DNA of 64,000 nt from Kondoa malvinella (lineage: Eukaryota; Basidiomycota; Agaricostilbomycetes; Agaricostilbales; Kondoaceae). The notes beneath the pieces were generated by a model, which saw nothing but the letters and a program-made list of their open reading frames with translations, made no database searches and was not told the origin of the DNA. A program made the translations under genes and the position numbers. The stretch is from positions 1,515,369 through 1,579,368 of the forward strand of contig BCIM01000002.1 in the NCBI GenBank assembly GCA_039545315.1, read 5' to 3'. Shown in pieces: positions 11,135 to 23,544 of the stretch (position 1 is its first letter; each line of letters opens with the position of its first letter).

Positions 11135-12411
11135 ATGACCTCGGCTGTCCTGCCTTCGCCCTCATCTCCCTTACTCCGGCCTCCCTCTCGGTCATTTTCC
11201 AATCCAGGCGGCGTACCAAACACGTCAAATCCAGCGGCCAACGTTCCCACTCGACCTCGAGGCTTGTCTAATCGCCAACCTTCATACAATTCCATTAAAG
11301 CACAATTAGCGTCCACGTCGACTCTTTCGCCTGGTCTGACGGCTCATACATCTCCTTCTTACTTTGCGAGTGATCCAGCGGGTGAAGAGGCGAATCCAAT
11401 TAGTTCGAACGAGATGAGTGCTGGTGTCGGTGGGAGTGCACGAGCGGGCCGAAAGAGGTCTAGCTCGATTGTCAGTGTGCAGGAAGTGCAGGAAACGTAC
11501 GATGAAACGCTTGATCGGGAGGCGTTGGTGAACAGTAGGTCAAATTCGGCTTTTGCTCTGTTACGAGCTGAGCGACGGATGTGAACGCGCAGTCAATGCG
11601 GACTGGGTCAACTTCAAAGGCGCTTGGGTCATTCATATCATCCTTATCGTCCTCGGCAAAGTCCTGGTCGACATTGCTCCCGGCATGACACAAGAACGAG
11701 CTTGGACATTCGTAGTACAGGCATATATACTGGTCAGCGATCATTGTGCTGCTTTAGACTCATGTCTAATGGGGAGACGTGATAATATGACAGATCACTT
11801 TCGTCGTATTCCACTGCACGACGGGAACACCATTCTCAGCAAACGGAGGCGCTTTCGACCGCTTGACATTCTGGGAACAGATTGATCATGGCGCACAGCA
11901 TACACCAGCGAGGAAGTACATGACTTCTCTGCCTATCCTATTGTGCGTATTCAAAATAACTACGGTCTGGCTAGTTTTTCATTTTGCAATCCGCACAGAT
12001 TCCTACTCTCGACACATTATGTCAGATACGACTTGCACGCCCATCTTTTCTCCCTCAACCTCTTCACCGTCATCTGTTTTGGTCTGTTACCGAAACTACC
12101 GCAAGCACACCGTTTGCGCGTCCGATTCTTTGACTCGTACGAACTACCTTCTGGCGTCCAAGTAAAAGTGAACGACGTCTCTGCTACTACTTCTCCTAAT
12201 CGCAAGACGGATCAGAGAAGGCATCGAGCTACTTCGCCCATCGTGACGGATCTCAAGGGTAAAGGTCATCCCGGTCCACCGACGCCTATTGAGGAAGAGG
12301 TAAGCTCTTCCTATTACGCCGGTGGATGCAGCTGATTCGCAGTGATAGTCTGAACCTAATACGCCGAGGACGCCAGGCGATATGTCGGGATTCAGGAAAC
12401 GCTACACCTGA
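11135..12411 (+). CDS. ORM1: ORM/ORMDL family regulator of serine palmitoyltransferase
   Basis: Exons 11135..11534, 11593..11732, 11794..11942, 11999..12299 and 12349..12411 encode about 350 residues. The core (about residues 134-250) is an ORMDL protein: NADWVNFKGAWVIHIILI, PGMTQERAWTFV, FHCTTGTPFSANGGAFDRLT, FWEQIDHGAQHTPARKYMT, and LLSTHYVRYDLHAHLFSLNL. Orm proteins sit in the ER membrane with serine palmitoyltransferase and restrain sphingolipid synthesis. The N-terminal 130 residues are Ser/Pro-rich and contain GRKRSSSIVSV; basic-plus-serine motifs in yeast Orm1/Orm2 N-termini are phosphorylated by Ypk kinases to relieve inhibition, so a similar switch is likely here (inference). The C-terminus also extends beyond the usual end with TSPNRKTDQRRH and a final exon ending FRKRYT. 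Family call is very secure; orthology to Orm1 versus Orm2 is meaningless here as one gene is seen. Confidence 0.93.
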
Positions 12412-12625
12412 CAGTAAAGGGACTCTAGCCTCAACATCCTTATAGGACACTTTTTGCTTTTAATTTAATCTGTATGTTGGCATGGCTCTGACGTCTCTTC
12501 TACTTTGCTCTCTGTACGCTGTCTTCTGAGAGGAGTGTCTTGACCGATAGACCGGTAAACGCCGACCCGAGATTCCAACCCTTCGACAGCTTGCCCTTGA
12601 ACATCCGACTCAAGAGGAAGCAAAC

Positions 12626-14460
12626 ATGGCCGTTAGTAACCCTAAATGAGTAGCATTCAGGCTGGGAATCATAATTATTTGGTTCACAGCTTGATTCCAC
12701 CAATGACGGTTCGTCCTTTTTCTAAGTCTTTTCGGGAAATTGCACAAAAGCTGATATCGTCGTCTTGTGCCATGTTGCAGCGAAACTCAACTTTGAGACT
12801 TCAGAGTCTGTCACTGTTGCGCCTACCTTTGATGCGCTCGGTTCGTGGTCGCTGTATTTTGCATGGCGAGTGCTGAGCCGGCGGAACAGGATTGAAGGAA
12901 GATCTCCTTCGTGGTATCTACGCCTACAGTATGCGGCCTGTCGCTGTTGCATTCGTGCTTGTATTGATGCGGCTTTCATACAGACTTTGAAAAGCCTTCT
13001 GCCATTCAGCAGCGAGCGATTCTGCCCATCGTCAAAGGTCGGGATGTGATTGCTCAAGCTCAGTCTGGTACCGGTAAAACTGCAACCTTCTCCATCTCGG
13101 TTCTTCAGTCCATCGACATTGCCGTTCGAGAAACTCAAGCCCTCGTCCTTTCCCCTACTCGTGAATTGGCTACTCAGATCCAGTCTGTCGTTCTGGCTTT
13201 GGGCGACTACATGAACGTACAATGCCATGCATGCATTGGTGGTACTTCGCTAGGTGAAGATATGAAGAAGCTCGATCATGGTCAACACGTCGTTTCCGGT
13301 ACGCCTGGAAGAGTGTACGACATGATTCGCAGACGCAATCTGAGAACGAGAAATATCAAGATGCTCGTTCTGGATGAAGCGGATGAATTGCTCAACAGAG
13401 GATTCAAAGACCAGATTTACGACGTTTACCGTTACCTCCCGCCTCAGACTCAGGTCGTCTTGCTTTCAGCTACTCTACCTTATGATGTTTTGGAGATGAC
13501 TACCAAGTTCATGACCGAGTGAGCCACATGATCAGGCTTCGAAATGCATGCTCATGTGTATGCAGCCCTATTCGCATCTTGGTCAAGCGTGATGAATTGA
13601 CTTTGGAAGGTTCGTCGGACTATCAGAAGGCTCATGAGCCTTTTCCGACAGTCCTTGCGAACAGGCATCAAACAATTCTTCGTTGCCGTTGAAAAGGAAG
13701 ACTGGAAGTTTGACACCCTTTGCGATCTCTACGACACGCTCACCATCACTCAAGCCGTCATCTTCTGTAACACTCGCAGGAAGGTACTGTACCATTCTCC
13801 TGGTCATGAGATTCAGCTCATTGGTTGTTAGGTCGACTGGTTGACGGACAAAATGCGTGAAGCCAACTTTACTACTTCGGCCATGCACGGTGAGATGCCA
13901 CAGAAGGAAAGAGATGCCATTATGGGCGAGTTCCGTCAAGGTTCTTCGAGGGTGTTGATCACTACCGGTTCGTTGATTGTCAGATTGCTCAATACAGAGC
14001 TGAATCCGCTGTTACGAAAACAGATGTCTGGGCTCGTGGTTTGGATGTACAACAAGTCTCTCTGGTCATCAAGTAAGTCTTGCCACGCTTTCCTATTTGG
14101 ATGGTTGTGAATGGGATTTTACAGCTACGATCTCCCGGCCAACCGTGAGAACTACATTCACCGTATTGGTCGATCAGGTCGTTTCGGACGCAAGGGTGTT
14201 GCCATCAACTTTGTCACCAACGAGGAGTATGTCTTCTCTCGCCTATGCGTTGAGATAAGATGCTAATAGACTCTGAAGCGTGCGCATTCTGCGTGACATT
14301 GAACAGTACTGTACGTCGCTCGTTCCATTGGTTTACTACCTTGCTCACGATTCGTACAGATTCTACGCAGATCGACGAAATGCCAATCAACGTTCAAGAT
14401 GTAAGCTATTTCCACTGCAGAGACAAGGCGCATGCTTATATGTCTGAGAAGGTCGTCTAA
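12626..14460 (+). CDS. FAL1: ATP-dependent RNA helicase FAL1 / eIF4A-III
   Basis: Thirteen predicted exons (12626..12631, 12690..12708, 12781..12840, 12890..12928, 12984..13518, 13566..13609, 13665..13783, 13832..13967, 14024..14072, 14125..14226, 14279..14310, 14360..14400, 14452..14460) give 396 residues, the normal length. DEAD-box motifs appear in order: [23 protein letters not shown] in [21 protein letters not shown] and [13 protein letters not shown]. Stretches such as [14 protein letters not shown] and [11 protein letters not shown] are diagnostic for eIF4A-III rather than eIF4A-I. The protein acts in the nucleus in the exon junction complex and in 18S rRNA processing. The start needs a 6-nt first coding exon (Met-Ala) and a 19-nt second exon giving [17 protein letters not shown]; this is the least certain part. 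The last coding exon is 9 nt. Confidence 0.95.
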
Positions 14461-14902
14461 TTTGGTCCTGGCTACCGAAAATTGCTACGATCATGGGTAT
14501 TGTTCTGAGGCTCGGAGTGAAAATGTATTGTTCTGCTGTGCGCTCCGGTCCTATTATCCTCTCTATCGAGTTTCTCTTTCTCCTCTGTATGTGAGGTGAA
14601 GACATATTATGTGAACGAAGGTATATATGCAGGGCAGGATTTGTCAGAGCAGGAGATAGAGAAAAGCGGAAGTGGTTCCAGTGATGCTACAACAGCAGCC
14701 GTCTGTCTGGGGGTCATACAGCTTATAAATTCAGGAGGGCCTTGTCAGCCGCAGTACTGACGCCGGCGGTCATCTGCGACTGGCTTGTCGAAGGTCATCG
14801 TTGAGGTGCAAGGTATTTCGAACACCTTGTCCCGCTAAGACCCACTTGGGTGATACCAATGAGCCCTCTACGGCCTGCCTGATAGATACCTAGACTTCTT
14901 CC
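14461..14902. other. Intergenic region between FAL1 and the SAC gene
   Basis: About 440 bp with no supported coding sequence. It should contain the FAL1 3' UTR and the promoter of the downstream phosphatase gene. Confidence 0.5.
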
Positions 14903-17900
14903 ATGATGTGGCTGCCAGCCTTGCTGAAGCAAAAGGAAGCAGCAGCAGCAGCAGCAGCAGCAGTGATAGATACCCCGCCTAGTCAGGAGCATCATCCCCG
15001 GGAGACCAACTTCAAGCTCAACTCTCGCATCAACATTCAATGCACGGAGCATGGCTTGGTACTCGAGTCTGGCCGTCATATCGCTCGGATTCAATGGGGA
15101 TTGCAAGGAACAGTTGAGAGACTGAATATCATGCCAGCAGACGACTCTTTACCTTCTTGCTCTGCTCTCGGCGTTGTTGGTCTGTTGCGAGGCTTCTCAA
15201 ATTCGTATCTCCTCCTGATCAGCGACAAGCGATTGGCTGCGACGCTTCCTGGCGATAAGAGCATCTACGGCCTTAGTCGAGTTTGGGCGATACCATTGTC
15301 GAGTCATGAAGCCAGCGCTGCAATCACAAAACATCTAGATCATCGAGTATCCAGCAGCAGCAGTAGCAGCTCCTCGGATTCCGAAGATGTAGTCGACGTT
15401 GAAACTCCAGCTATAGAGAAAGACCCTCCCTTAGCAGATGCTCCATCGACAGATCTGCCGACTAGCAAACCTCGAAAGCAATCCTTCAGCATGGGAGCCC
15501 TCTTCTGGCCGAAACCTACAATGTCCCAGCAGCCTCTTCAACCCATTTCGCGCACTGCCTCTCCGTCGAAAGTAGCTACAGCAATCATTTCGGAGAACGA
15601 AGAGCCGGAAAAAGCTATAGATCACCTTCGCCATGCTTCTGATCCCGCTAGCCACTCGCATACCGAGCCTGAACCTCATCCGCACGTTGCCAGAGAGACC
15701 ATTTCCCGGCAGAACCTAGATCATAAGATACTCAGGGAAGCTATTCGAGAGCTAGAGAGCGGTGGCATGTGGTTCGCGACCGACTTTGACGCTACGCACG
15801 ACACTCAGACCAAAGCGAAACGGCTGCAAGAAAACGGAACAGCAAAGCAAGAGTCTAAGAAGGGTAAAGCGACAGAGGACAAGATCAATGTCCTGCAAGA
15901 GCCAGATCGAGGTCAAGCGCTGTGGAAAAGGGCGGATGAGAGGTTCTTCTGGAATCGTTGGTTGAGCAAACCATTCACCGATCAAGGTCTCGACGCTTTC
16001 GTCTATCCTATATTCCAGTATGTCCCGCTTGACACATATATCTCATCGCGTTGACACGTGAAACAGAGGCTATGTCCAGCATGCCAAAATCAGCTGGACT
16101 CCAACACCTTCAACCGCAGCAGCGGTAGACCGAACACGCGGACTTGAGCAAAATCTAGATCTCTACATTATCTCTCGACGATCTATAGAGCGTCCTGGTC
16201 TTCGCTACCAACGGAGAGGTGTCAATGCGGATGGTGGTGCAGCCAATTTTGTCGCTACTGAATTTATCTTGACCTCGGAAAGAGTTGGAATACCGCACGT
16301 TGCGAGTTTTGTGCAGATTAGAGGGAGTAGTGAGTAATCTAGTTCTACTTTAGGATGGTTACTGACGTTGTGGTAGTTCCGCTTTTCTGGTCGCAAAGTC
16401 CTTGGAATTTGAAACCGATACCTGTACTGGAACGCTCGGCCGAGGATAACGCAGGTAGGCACGATAAGTCGTGCATTATTCACACCGCTCAAGATTATGA
16501 GCAGCCGCTATTTCGAAGCATTTTGCTACCCAGCTAACTCACTATGGCAATCAGGTGTGGTGGACTGACGTCAGCTTGTACGAGAGCTAACGAGTTCATC
16601 CATCGTGCAGACTGTTGTTAATCTAGCGGAACAACATGGCAAAGAGGCCGTTGTAGTCAAAGCTTATGAAGATGCAGTCAAGAACATGCAGAATGAGAAT
16701 GTCAAGTACGCCTATTCTACTTTGTGCTCCCTCTTCGCTAATGGTCACAAATAGATATATAGGCTTTGATTTCCATCAAGAATGCAAAGGCATGCGATAC
16801 GAGAACATCTCGAAGCTCACCAGCCAGCTGGAAGGCGATATGAAAGAATACGAGTATGTTTCGATCGGCTTCTCAGGCCAGCGGTTGATTTGACCTTTCG
16901 TTCAGCTTCTTTTGGTGCACACCTCAGCATATTCTCTCCAGCCAATCAGGTACAGTCAGAACCAACTGTATGGACTGCCTCGATCGGACCAATGTCGTGC
17001 AAAGCGCTATTGCTCGAGGCTTTCTCAATACCACCCTTGAGCGATTCGGCATAGAGCTTCTGACTAATCCTGCCACAAGCGAGAAATTGGACTCTGTCTG
17101 CAACGATCTGTGGGCTTCCAACGGTGATGCAATCAGTCGGGAATATGCTGGTACCAGTGCGCTCAAGGGAGATTTCACAAGGTCGGTCATTTAGGGTCAT
17201 GTCGACAGCATACTCAAAGATAGCCAGGACTGGAAAACGGAATTGGCGAGGTGTCGTGAATGATGCTAGCAACTCGATAGCGAGACTTTGGCAGAACACG
17301 ATAGGTGACTTTTTCAAGCAAAGTATGCTGGTCAGTGGACTGCCTGGTGTGCGACATTCGTTGCTCAAGAAGGTCCGACGGACAGGACTTTGTGCTTGGC
17401 ATCAACTTGTATTCTTTCACTGATTTCCAAGACAAGCTATCTGCTACCGACCCAGGAGAACTTCATCGACTAGCTTCTATTCGATCTACTGCCATCGAGA
17501 CCTGCTCGCAGCAATTATTGACTGAAGGCGAACATCGCCAAGCGGGATGGACATTGCTTTCACCCACTTCTGATTCGCAAGAAGAAGAGATCCAGACTCA
17601 TGGCTTCGAAGAGAAGGTCTTGCTGCTGAGCGAGAAGGCGTTGTATATCGTCTCGTACGAATACTCGCTACAGAAGGTACGGTCGATTCGTGCCTGCCCT
17701 GTTTCGGGCTAAGCATCGATTCTTGGTACAGGTCCGAGAGTTTGCTCGCATCCCACTACTATGTATTTCTTCCGTCTCCTACGGAACATTCATCCTCTCC
17801 ACCCTTTCTTCCTTCGCAAGAGATCCAGTGGAGAACTACGGCTTCGTCCTACATTATAATCTTCTGCCCGGTGAAGGTGAAGCAGTCGAAGAGAAGAGCA

Positions 17901-18251
17901 ACACTTATTCCGTGCGCACTACAAAGGACCCAGATTCGCCTATGCCTGCTACTACAGCCGGTCGAGCGGTCTTTAAAGCCATGAGACGAGATATGGTCAT
18001 CGAGGCCAGTAGTAGCGAAAGAGAACGAACAGGGGAAGCGACTGTGAAAGCTGTATTAGATCGAATACAAAAGCAAGTGACGAGTCTAGGTGGTGAAGTG
18101 GAGACTGTCGAACGGGATGTGAGGAGTTTGGACACTGCTTTGAAAAGTGAAAGTTTGTTTGGCAAGATTTTACATTCGATCGTGAGTTGCTTCTGTATGA
18201 TGAATGTAGATCAAGCTGATTGTATTACAGGAACATTATATCTGGCTGTAA
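14903..18251 (+). CDS. SAC-domain phosphoinositide phosphatase with hSac2-like C-terminal domain
   Basis: Exons 14903..16017, 16067..16329, 16377..16454, 16505..16554, 16611..16705, 16755..16853, 16906..17181, 17228..17330, 17386..17676, 17732..18181 and 18231..18251 encode about 946 residues. The SAC domain is split by a long low-complexity insert (roughly residues 150-330, Ser/Pro/Glu-rich). Conserved elements follow: FVYPIFQGYVQ, SWTPTPSTAA, FVATEFIL, PLFWSQSPWNLKP, GFDFHQECKGMRYENI, and the CX5R catalytic loop RTNCMDCLDRTNVVQ (about residue 587). Then ALKGDFTRTGKRNW, and after the SAC domain a segment (SYEYSLQKVREFARIPL, DPVENYGF) like the hSac2 domain of INPP5F-type phosphatases. It should remove 4- or other phosphates from membrane phosphoinositides. 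The reading ends EHYIWL with no C-terminal TM pair, unlike Sac1. The N-terminus holds a polyalanine run. Confidence 0.88.
14938..14962 (+). repeat. (GCA)n microsatellite coding polyalanine
   Basis: Perfect GCA triplets at the 5' end of the SAC phosphatase gene translate as eight alanines shortly after the start. A second AGC/AGT-type run near 15350-15375 encodes polyserine. Both are likely length-variable. Confidence 0.85.
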
Positions 18252-18869
18252 TGCTGTACATCGTACCACTGTTGTACTCTACGGATCTTTGCATTGTGAT
18301 ACCTCTCTGGGTGCTTTCTTTTGGGTTGGGCAAGACTCGATGCTCACTTCTATCCACTTGCCCACTACATCGGCTTTTGTCGCAGGAAGGGGAACAAGGT
18401 TTGGGACGCGACTTGAGATAGTCAACATCTACTTTGTGACGATCCAAGGACAAAAGGCTTTCCGCCATAACCTAAGATCTCTTTGTGCTTGGGCTTGTAC
18501 CCGTAGATCTTTTGTTGTACGCCTCTCTGACGCCTCGCAGCCCTTCACAGCATACTGCTTGTCAGCCCAGTAGTCCCATCTCTCGTCATTCACCAACGAG
18601 TTTGTTTATTTTTTCGGCTGGACCACGCGACTCTGAAGTATTCTTCTTGCTTCTGGACTCTCAACAACAACTGAAGAAACCTCGTGTGCTGCTTGGGCGT
18701 GCTTCCTACGTTCGAATTTGATCAAGACCTCCACTACTTGGTTGCCGGCTCAGTGTTCGTTGCAACAAAGTCTTGGAAGTGTGTTGTGGTGTTCGCATGC
18801 TTTGGCCAAAGCATTAGTATTTTCTCCCGCGGCAAGAAGCCAGATACACAACTCGCTTGACACAAGGCA
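18252..18869. other. Intergenic region, no gene recognised
   Basis: About 620 bp between the SAC phosphatase and CDC25 genes. Open frames here are short and unlike any family I know. The region likely carries the CDC25 promoter and long 5' UTR. Confidence 0.5.
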
Positions 18870-21700
18870 ATGACTGAAATTGTACCACCACCTTTGTTTC
18901 CTTCTTCACCTCTGGCGTCACAACCAGCCTCTCAATGGAATGTGTTTGGCTGCGAACAGGAAGATCAAACGCAAGTCTGCTCAAGTCCTGTGGATGACTA
19001 TGTCGACCCAGATGCAACAGATGAGGAAGAAGAGGCAGCGGGAGATAGTGCAATAGTATACGAGGATGGGGAATTATCGCCTGGTTTTGACGCATCTTTT
19101 GCAAGCAGCTTGTAAGCCCTCTTGCATATATAAGACGGCCGCGGAGCTGATGTGGAAGACAGATCAATAAACAGCAATCTTTCGGACCAAGCAAATGCAA
19201 TGGATATATCACCCGCAGAAGTAAAGACAAAACCAAAGACCAAGCGCTCTTTGGCATCTTTCAAGCTGACAGAACTACAACAGCCGCCGGCAGCAACATT
19301 CAATAAATCATTTTTTTCTCAACTCACTACAAACAAGCCTCGCTCACAATCTTCTACTTCACTTCACGCGGATTCACTCTCACCGCCGGTCATCAGTCGG
19401 CCGGCGCTCACGCAGAACAACACAGCTCCGCATGCAGCGACAACAGGCCGATCTTTTGGCCAAGAAGTCGACCCGAATCTTGCATTTCCAGGCAAAAGAG
19501 AGCGAAGTCAGAGCGAAACCAACCTTGTCTTTGGCAAAGCTAGTGGCAATACAATGCTCAAGAAGGCTCTTCCACGGCCAGGGTTGAGAGATGTAGCGGC
19601 GAGAATGGCAAGCGCGAGTGTCGGTGGACATGTGCTGGATAAGAATCCTTTGGGAAGCAAGATTCGTCCGCCGATACCAGCTGAATTCCGTCCGATGGAT
19701 CGAGCAGCATCAGACTCGGTCATCAAGAAGCGCTGGCCTGGTATTGCACCGAATGAACGTCATGTGGTATGTTGACTTGTCAATCTCAAGATGAATAAGC
19801 TGATTCTTGGGCAGTCTGAACCTTCCGTACCCACTTTCACGACTCTGGCTGATATTATAGAAACATCTTCACCACCACTAGACGCTATGGACATTGACCC
19901 AAAATCACCTCAAGCACAAATCGGATCCAAACAACACTTTCAATCCAGCGAGCATTCCTTTTCTGAATTCTTTGAAGCATCACCGCAAGGTCCCACAGCA
20001 CAAGATATACCTGACCTCCCACAACCGTCGACATATGCTACCGGCCAGAATGCAAAGAAACGGTCGTATGAGCCTGAACAATCTTTCGAAGCTTCCTCAG
20101 ACGATGCCTCCCCTTCTTCACCTCTTGCACCGCTCACATATGGTGCTCGACCTCCTCTAGTCAAGGCAGCAAGCATGGCTGCTGGTGGATCAATGTTCGG
20201 CAGCGGGCGAAGACGCGGATCAGATCGAACTATCAACAAGCGACCTTCACTAGCTACGCTCCAAGGCAACCGGGCACCCTCAGTGGAAGTCTCTCCACCC
20301 AGAGAAGATCAACAGCAAGCGAAAAAGTCTCGAGCGGACCTCGAAGGCCAATCTCGACCCTCCTACTTTAAGCCTAGAAGAGCACATTCAGTCCATGATG
20401 CCGTCTTTGATAACCCTGGCCCTTTCAGTTCAGGTACTACAGCCACCTTCAAGTCATTAGGCCTTGGTGCTCCGCCGTCCAATCAAGGTCTGGTACCTCC
20501 GAGAAACGCTTCAGCACCAACAGATTATTTCGGTTTCAAACCGCGTCATGCACCTTCTGCTAGCGAGAGCATGGCCAATATGTTTGGTGCTGCTCCTGTG
20601 CCGACGAAGCAGAGACCCACATCGGGAAGTCAGATGCAAGGACCCAGTACCGGCTTTCCCGAATCTTGGGGTAGTGAAGCGGATGGAAAAGCGCTACCTT
20701 GCCATTCGACCAAGGAGGACGGTCTAATGAGGATTATGCCTACTGTCGTATGTCTCTCATCTCGCCCATCGAGTTGAGCTGATGTCGAGCAGATGAATGA
20801 CTTGCTCGAAGGGAAATACGCTTCGCTTATTCCACGCTATGTCATCATCGACTGTCGCTTCAAGTGGGAATACGATGGCGGTCATATTCGAGGCGCTATC
20901 AACTTGCCTACTGTTGAGGATGTCGAAGCTTTCCTTTTGAGGCCGAATGAAGGCCTTTGGCAGCAACAAGGTGGTCTACCTATGCCTTCTAAGAGTGTGG
21001 ATCCTGCTCCTGGAGGAAAGACGGTCATTATATTCCATTGCGAGTTCTCGGAGAAGAGGGCACCCACAGCGTACGTCCGATTTCGAGTTTGCGGTGTACT
21101 TCGCTGACTATGTTCCTACAATAGCGCTGGTATCCTTCGCAAGAAAGATCGCAACTCTTGCCATGAGCAATATCCTAGAGTGCACTACCCAGAGCTTTAC
21201 GTCTTGACTGGCGGGTACGCAGCGATGTATCAGACTTTTCCCGTGAGTTTCGTCCTGTCTGTCTCATACTGAATCAAATCGCTGACATGTCCGTGCAGAC
21301 TCAATGCGACCCAATCGGTTATGTGCAAATGAAGGACTCGATAGAATGCCCGAAAGCCTACGACGAGTTCCGCCGCCGGTCCCAGCTTGGTCGTGCGCGG
21401 TCCTTCACCTTTGGACTAGGGCAAGATCCACAAGAACATGTCCTTGCATCAAAGCTCACCATCAGCATTGAATCGCATCAGATTGTCGAAGAAGAACAAG
21501 AGAACAGCAGCGGCAGCAGTCCGTCCGTCAAAGGCGATAGTCCTTGTCCCATCAATGCAGGGGCTAAAGCTCGAACTCTCAAAGGCATGAGCCTGCCAGG
21601 CCGCAAGACACTCAATCGCGCTTCAACAGAAGCTTCGCTCGATTTTGGCAAAGCACTTCATCCCTCTGCCCGCCGACCTATCAGTTTCCGCAAAGGCTAA
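18870..21700 (+). CDS. CDC25: M-phase inducer phosphatase (CDC25/MIH1 family)
   Basis: Exons 18870..19111, 19163..19766, 19815..20747, 20793..21070, 21125..21242 and 21299..21700 give about 858 residues. The first 600 or so are disordered, rich in Ser/Pro/Thr with many potential CDK and 14-3-3 sites (for example KRERSQSETN, RRAHSVHDA), as usual for the regulatory half. The catalytic rhodanese-like domain begins ALPCHSTKEDGLMRIMPTVM and shows YVIIDCRFKWEYDGGHIRGA, then the active loop FHCEFSEKRAP with the CX5R cysteine near residue 679, and RVHYPELYVLTGGYAAMY. It dephosphorylates inhibitory Thr/Tyr on the mitotic CDK. The tail after PIGYVQMKDSIE contains more basic Ser-rich motifs. All five introns are 45-56 bp and phase-consistent. 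Identification is secure. Confidence 0.95.
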
Positions 21701-21986
21701 AACACTTCATCTCGATACCAACCACGTCTATAAACCTGTACCATCACCCTCGTTGTACTCCATCCAAAAAAGCGCGACACACGCAAGTTCCGTTCATTGT
21801 AGTAATCTTATCCGCTTCTTTTCAGTTGAGTTTATGCAGCTCTTGGAGCCCTTGTATATATCCTCTTTGCAATATAGTCATATATCAGGCCTCCCTAGTG
21901 TTCGCCTTACCGACGCTCCGCTATGATCACTTGAACAACCACAATGCAAAGAAATTAGAGTCTGCTATTACTAGTCCAGAACAGCA

Positions 21987-23327
21987 ATGTCTTCTCGTAC
22001 AGCGCTGCTTGCCAGCTCTGTCTGTATTGTCGTCCTAGCCCGTGTCATCTTATCTCGTCCAGGACCTGCGAATGGCGATAGACTCTCTGTTATTGTGTGC
22101 ACTCTTCTTGCTCTTTGTATCGACGCAAGCTTACTAGACTTATTGCAAGCCTGAAGATTCGGTCAAGTTAGACAATTCTCTGTATGAAGAGGAAGCATGG
22201 AATCAACATTGGGCAAGCGGGAATCTCTCGCTATCGAGACAGCCCTCTTATTCTTAGCAGCATCATCCACACAACCCTCTACTGAGCTATAATACTGCTC
22301 GAGTACCTTACTTTGCGCAAAAGCTGGTCCAAGCTGGCCGATTGACAGGTGGATCTACTGTCTTGGATGTAAGCTACTTGGCTTCGAGTCTGACCAGATC
22401 TAATAGTTAGTAGGTAGGTTGTGGCGCAGGTCTGATGACTGAAGCTTTGGCTCGCAGGCTGCCCGATCTCAGCTTCACTGGTATGTCATTCCCTCTTGAA
22501 TATGCTTCAAGCTGATCATTCGTAGGACTGGACCTCTCGCCCGCTTCTACTAAATCGGCTACGAAACATGCAGAAGAACAAGGCGTCACGAACGTCCGCT
22601 ACGAAGCAGGCTCAGCTTATAGTCTGCCTTTCCCTGATCTATCTTTCGATGGCGTTGTTTCGTCTGATGTGATTGAACATATGGTACGCGGATCCCATCC
22701 GAACCTATGCAAGCTGATGGGACGAGCAGTATGACGTGCACATGTACACTTCAGAGATTGCCCGCGTACTCAAGCCAGGCGGAATATTCGTGTTTGACAC
22801 TATCAACCGGTCAGTCATATTTCTCTTTTCCACTCGTTGCTTATTCTAGACACAGGACATGGCAATCCAACCTCATCAGCTATTGGTTCGGTCAGCGCAT
22901 TCTCCGCTTCCTACCTAAAGACGCTCATCATCCAGCTTTATTCGGTCTGCTCCTCCCTCTAGACACTCAGAAATTCTGCTGACATTACACAGTCACACCG
23001 GAGGAAATGACTACTTTGCTAGAAGCACACGGTTTCTCCATAGCTGATCGCAAAGAGATACATGGGATGCAACCTTCCCTAGCGCTAGGTCGATTCTTGC
23101 GCACGCTTTGGAAGCATGGATTGGGTAGTGTGAGGGATCAGACTGTCAGATGGAGTTTTGTGGTATGTGCCTATCTCACAGCAAGTCTCAAGCTGACCGA
23201 TGGGAAATAGGGTGATTGGGTTGGAACGAGCGATATCAGTCAAAGTGAGTTTCCTGTTGCGAGAAAAAAAAACAGAGAAGCTGAAATGGGGGAGAAAGGT
23301 TATGGGTGGTATGCTATCAAGCGCTGA
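21987..23327 (+). CDS. COQ3: COQ3-like SAM-dependent O-methyltransferase
   Basis: Predicted exons 21987..22116, 22157..22212, 22258..22368, 22414..22480, 22526..22683, 22730..22809, 22856..22944, 22993..23162, 23211..23244 and 23299..23327 give about 307 residues. The class I methyltransferase fold is clear: motif I LDVGCGAGLMTEALARR, GLDLSPAS, post-I SLPFPDLSFDGVVSSDVIEH, ARVLKPGGIFVFDTINRT, then NLISYWFGQRILRFLPKDAH and VTPEEMTTLLEAHGF, which fit UbiG/Coq3 enzymes that O-methylate ubiquinone precursors. The upstream YEEEAWNQHW is the usual N-terminal block. The N-terminus is hydrophobic (SSVCIVVLARVIL) and could be mitochondrial targeting or poorly modelled. An in-frame TAG at 22255-22257 is avoided only if 22213..22257 is a GC-AG intron. 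The 3' end is duplicated as a relic at 26355..26640. Confidence 0.85.
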
Positions 23328-23544
23328 TGGGTTCCATGATGTCTACTGCCTTTCAACCGAGCTTCACCGAATGTCTGAACAATTTACACAGGCTCTGAAA
23401 TGCATCAAAGAGGACACCATGCTAGGGTCATTGTTTTGAAGCTCTGGCATTGCTTCGGCCGGATTCATAACCGAATGACTGGTTCAACACCTGACTCTGT
23501 TTGACCTGTCTTTTCACTGCTTCTAGTCTTATGTGCATTCTCTC

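Noticed and set aside
14795..15106. Minus-strand frame with a run of eight cysteines
   Set aside because: It is the reverse strand of the GCA repeat that encodes polyalanine in the SAC phosphatase gene.
23460..23500. GGTTCAACACC resembling a tRNA B box
   Set aside because: No matching A box or cloverleaf around it.
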